This document shows positions 62,560-64,000 of a stretch of 64,000 nucleotides of DNA, in pieces. The notes beneath the pieces are model-generated. The model searched no databases and was not told where the DNA came from. It was given only the letters and a program-made list of their open reading frames with translations. The DNA comes from Pyxicephalus adspersus (taxonomy: Eukaryota > Chordata > Amphibia > Anura > Pyxicephalidae): assembly GCF_032062135.1 (NCBI RefSeq), contig NC_092868.1:42817849-42881848 (forward strand), read 5' to 3'. A program made the translations under genes and the position numbers. The first letter of the stretch is position 1, and each line of letters begins with the position of its first letter.

Positions 62560-62930
62560 TGAATTTGGCAATGATGCCGTAGAGCTGGGAGAGGCGATGT
62601 CCTCAGAATGACATGATTATCTTAATGACCACAGCTGAAGTTTCCGAGTAAAAACACACTTACAAACAGTAGCTTATTCCCCTTCTCACCCCCCTAGCTA
62701 TACCCTGTGTGGCTGGCTGTAAGAGGTGCTGTCAACAAAATCCTTCATTTTACAATGATTGCACTTGTTTCACTTGCTCTGGATTCTGTTAGCAGCTTGT
62801 AGTCTCATGGACTAAAGCTCCATGTGAGCTACTGACAAACAGGCTGTCTACAAATCCCAAATAGCCACGCTGAAACAGCTGCCACTGACTCAGTACCAAG
62901 TAGACAGCTCCAGACTGTAAAAGTTATCCC
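62560..62930. promoter_or_regulatory. Candidate conserved non-coding element (unverified)
   Basis: Unique complex sequence with TGACATGATTATCTTAATGA (TAAT/ATTA words) directly before CCACAGCTGAAG (E-box CAGCTG), TTTACAATGATTGCACTTGT and CTGAAACAGCTGCCACTGAC (second CAGCTG). It shows no repeat similarity and no coding frame. The call is based on motif density and composition only. Confidence 0.3.
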
Positions 62931-62934
62931 TGAT

Positions 62935-63805
62935 GAGTACTGTACTTAAAAAGATGCTGTTAGCTTGCCCAAAGTGACAACGTCTTTGTAAAGGCCACCC
63001 CCCCCACGGTCTATTTATATTCACAGTGTCAGACCTCCCTTGCCATTGCCATAGCCAGGAATACAATCCCTAGTGATGCCTGGTGTCAGACATTAGGGAA
63101 GACTGGTGCCGTCAACCTCTATGTCAGTGTTCAGGCTTAACAATTAACAAGACAAGACCCCAGCACTGTCGCAAAATAGTTCTTCCAAAGCCTGAAAGAC
63201 TAGGCAAATGCGCCATCTGTGTCTGGGGCAAAAAACAGCAAAGGTACACTAGCAAAGAGGATTAAAGGTGGGTCCCAGGGGGCAAGAAGACAATGCCTAC
63301 TTAAAGAAATGTGTCTTTAAAAAATGACTGGCTATTGTCTTCTAGACCGATCCTATGGCTACAAAACTATAGAGTGAACACGTGGTCAAGCTATATATAT
63401 ATTAAGTATATTCTTAAGTAGTAAATGAGATTTAATTAAACCATCATGAACCTCTGAAACTGCAAGGACTCTGGAACAATTCATCCATAAAAGAATTTAG
63501 GAGCACTGAAGTTGATCAAGGCCTTCTCTCTGAAGATCAGCTCACCCTGCTCTCCCTTCTAGCAGTGATTTAGCAACATTTTATCATGCTAATTCCTAGC
63601 TAAACAAATATCATGTAGTTTGAAACATAGTGAGCTGATCTGATGCGAGAATTATTTCAAACACTTCAATACAGAAATCATCCTCAAAAAACAGTAGGAT
63701 CATTGGAGTTAGCCAAGTCCAGATCCCTCTGTTACCCCTTCTAGCAGTGATTTAGTTGTTGGAATACTTCTAATTGCCACCTATACATATAACAGAAGGA
63801 GTAGA
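62935..63805. other. Low-copy sequence with a local duplication
   Basis: CTTCTAGCAGTGATTTAG occurs at 63557-63574 and again at 63738-63755, within similar surroundings (GATCAG/GATCCCTCTGTTACC, then CTAATT). This points to an old duplication of about 180 bp. A run of eight C lies at 62998-63005. No gene was recognised. Confidence 0.4.
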
Positions 63806-63810
63806 ACACA

Positions 63811-64000
63811 TTGCCCCTGATTCATCAAGCAGAATCGGATTATCGGTCGCGCATTCGTATTCGCGATCCGAAATCATACGTGATCGCGCTATTCAGCAAC
63901 TGAAAAAGCTCGCGGCCGGAGCCGCGCATCTCCGGCAGCTTTACACTGGCGAGCTTGTATTAAAAGTCACTGTTCCCCTAAAAAATCATTCTTTCTAATG
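63811..64000. mobile_element. CpG-containing interspersed repeat, cut by window end
   Basis: It starts near TTGCCCCTGATTCATCAAGC with AGAATCGGATTATCGGTCGC, an inverted-looking TCGCGATCCGAAATC block, and GCTCGCGGCCGGAGCCGCGC (which contains the palindrome GCGGCCGGAGCCGC-like core). CpG is unusually frequent for this window. The opening CCTGATTxATxAAGC resembles the terminus of the palindromic MITE. The right end lies outside. Confidence 0.5.

Overview
This 64-kb window is vertebrate nuclear DNA, most likely from an anuran amphibian (a neobatrachian frog is my best guess). It is AT-rich, has no CpG island, and contains no host gene I can support. All open frames are short (149 codons at most). 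The only ones with recognisable protein similarity belong to transposable elements: the C-terminus of L2-type and CR1-type LINE reverse transcriptases, and one BED zinc finger of a hAT transposon. The frog assignment rests on the repeat mix: an L2 LINE whose 3' end reads AATGTACAGCGCTGCGTAAT and ends in a TTA/AAT tail, a tRNA-derived SINE sharing that tail, TTAA-flanked elements resembling the T2/Kolobok group described in Xenopus, many hAT fragments, and minimal hammerhead-ribozyme motifs of the Penelope-element type. These family names come from memory and were not searched.

Layout. 0-9 kb: mostly low-copy AT-rich DNA with a foldback element (about 0.4-0.7 kb), palindromic MITE copies (2.9, 3.7, 6.1 kb), a decayed hammerhead motif (5.5 kb) and two hAT remnants (7.2-8.3 kb). 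9-20 kb: a complete 282-bp hAT MITE with perfect 8-bp target duplications (9.47 kb), a tRNA-SINE (10.7 kb), an old L2 tail (14.1 kb), further hAT fragments (16.5 and 17.7 kb) and a Tc1-like 5' fragment (19.1 kb). 20-31 kb: hAT and TTAA-type elements, an L2 tail, a Harbinger-like 331-bp MITE (24.2 kb), and a stretch at 28.7-29.3 kb that looks like a conserved non-coding element. 32-40 kb: a foldback repeat, a cluster of L2 3' ends in alternating orientation, a duplicated SINE tail, and a 619-bp hairpin element containing a perfect 126-bp tandem duplication (39.4 kb). 41-50 kb: an AT palindrome, the hAT copy with a BED finger (43.9 kb), CR1 and TTAA-type fragments, and a hammerhead motif (48.3 kb). 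50-64 kb: two more hammerhead motifs (50.3 and 55.0 kb), the best L2 fragment (51.5 kb), two TTAA-type elements each carrying a nested hAT-like insertion (52.7 and 58.2 kb), a CR1 reverse-transcriptase fragment (60.6-61.4 kb), and a CpG-containing repeat running off the right edge.

Nothing here forms an operon or pathway. The window is best read as an intergenic or long intronic region in which layers of transposons have landed on one another, with islands of unique sequence that may be regulatory. The points most worth following are the five hammerhead-like motifs, the two nested insertions (one with its empty site visible elsewhere in the window), a row of near-perfect hairpins at 58.6-58.8 kb, and a consensus splice donor kept in most copies of one TTAA-type family.
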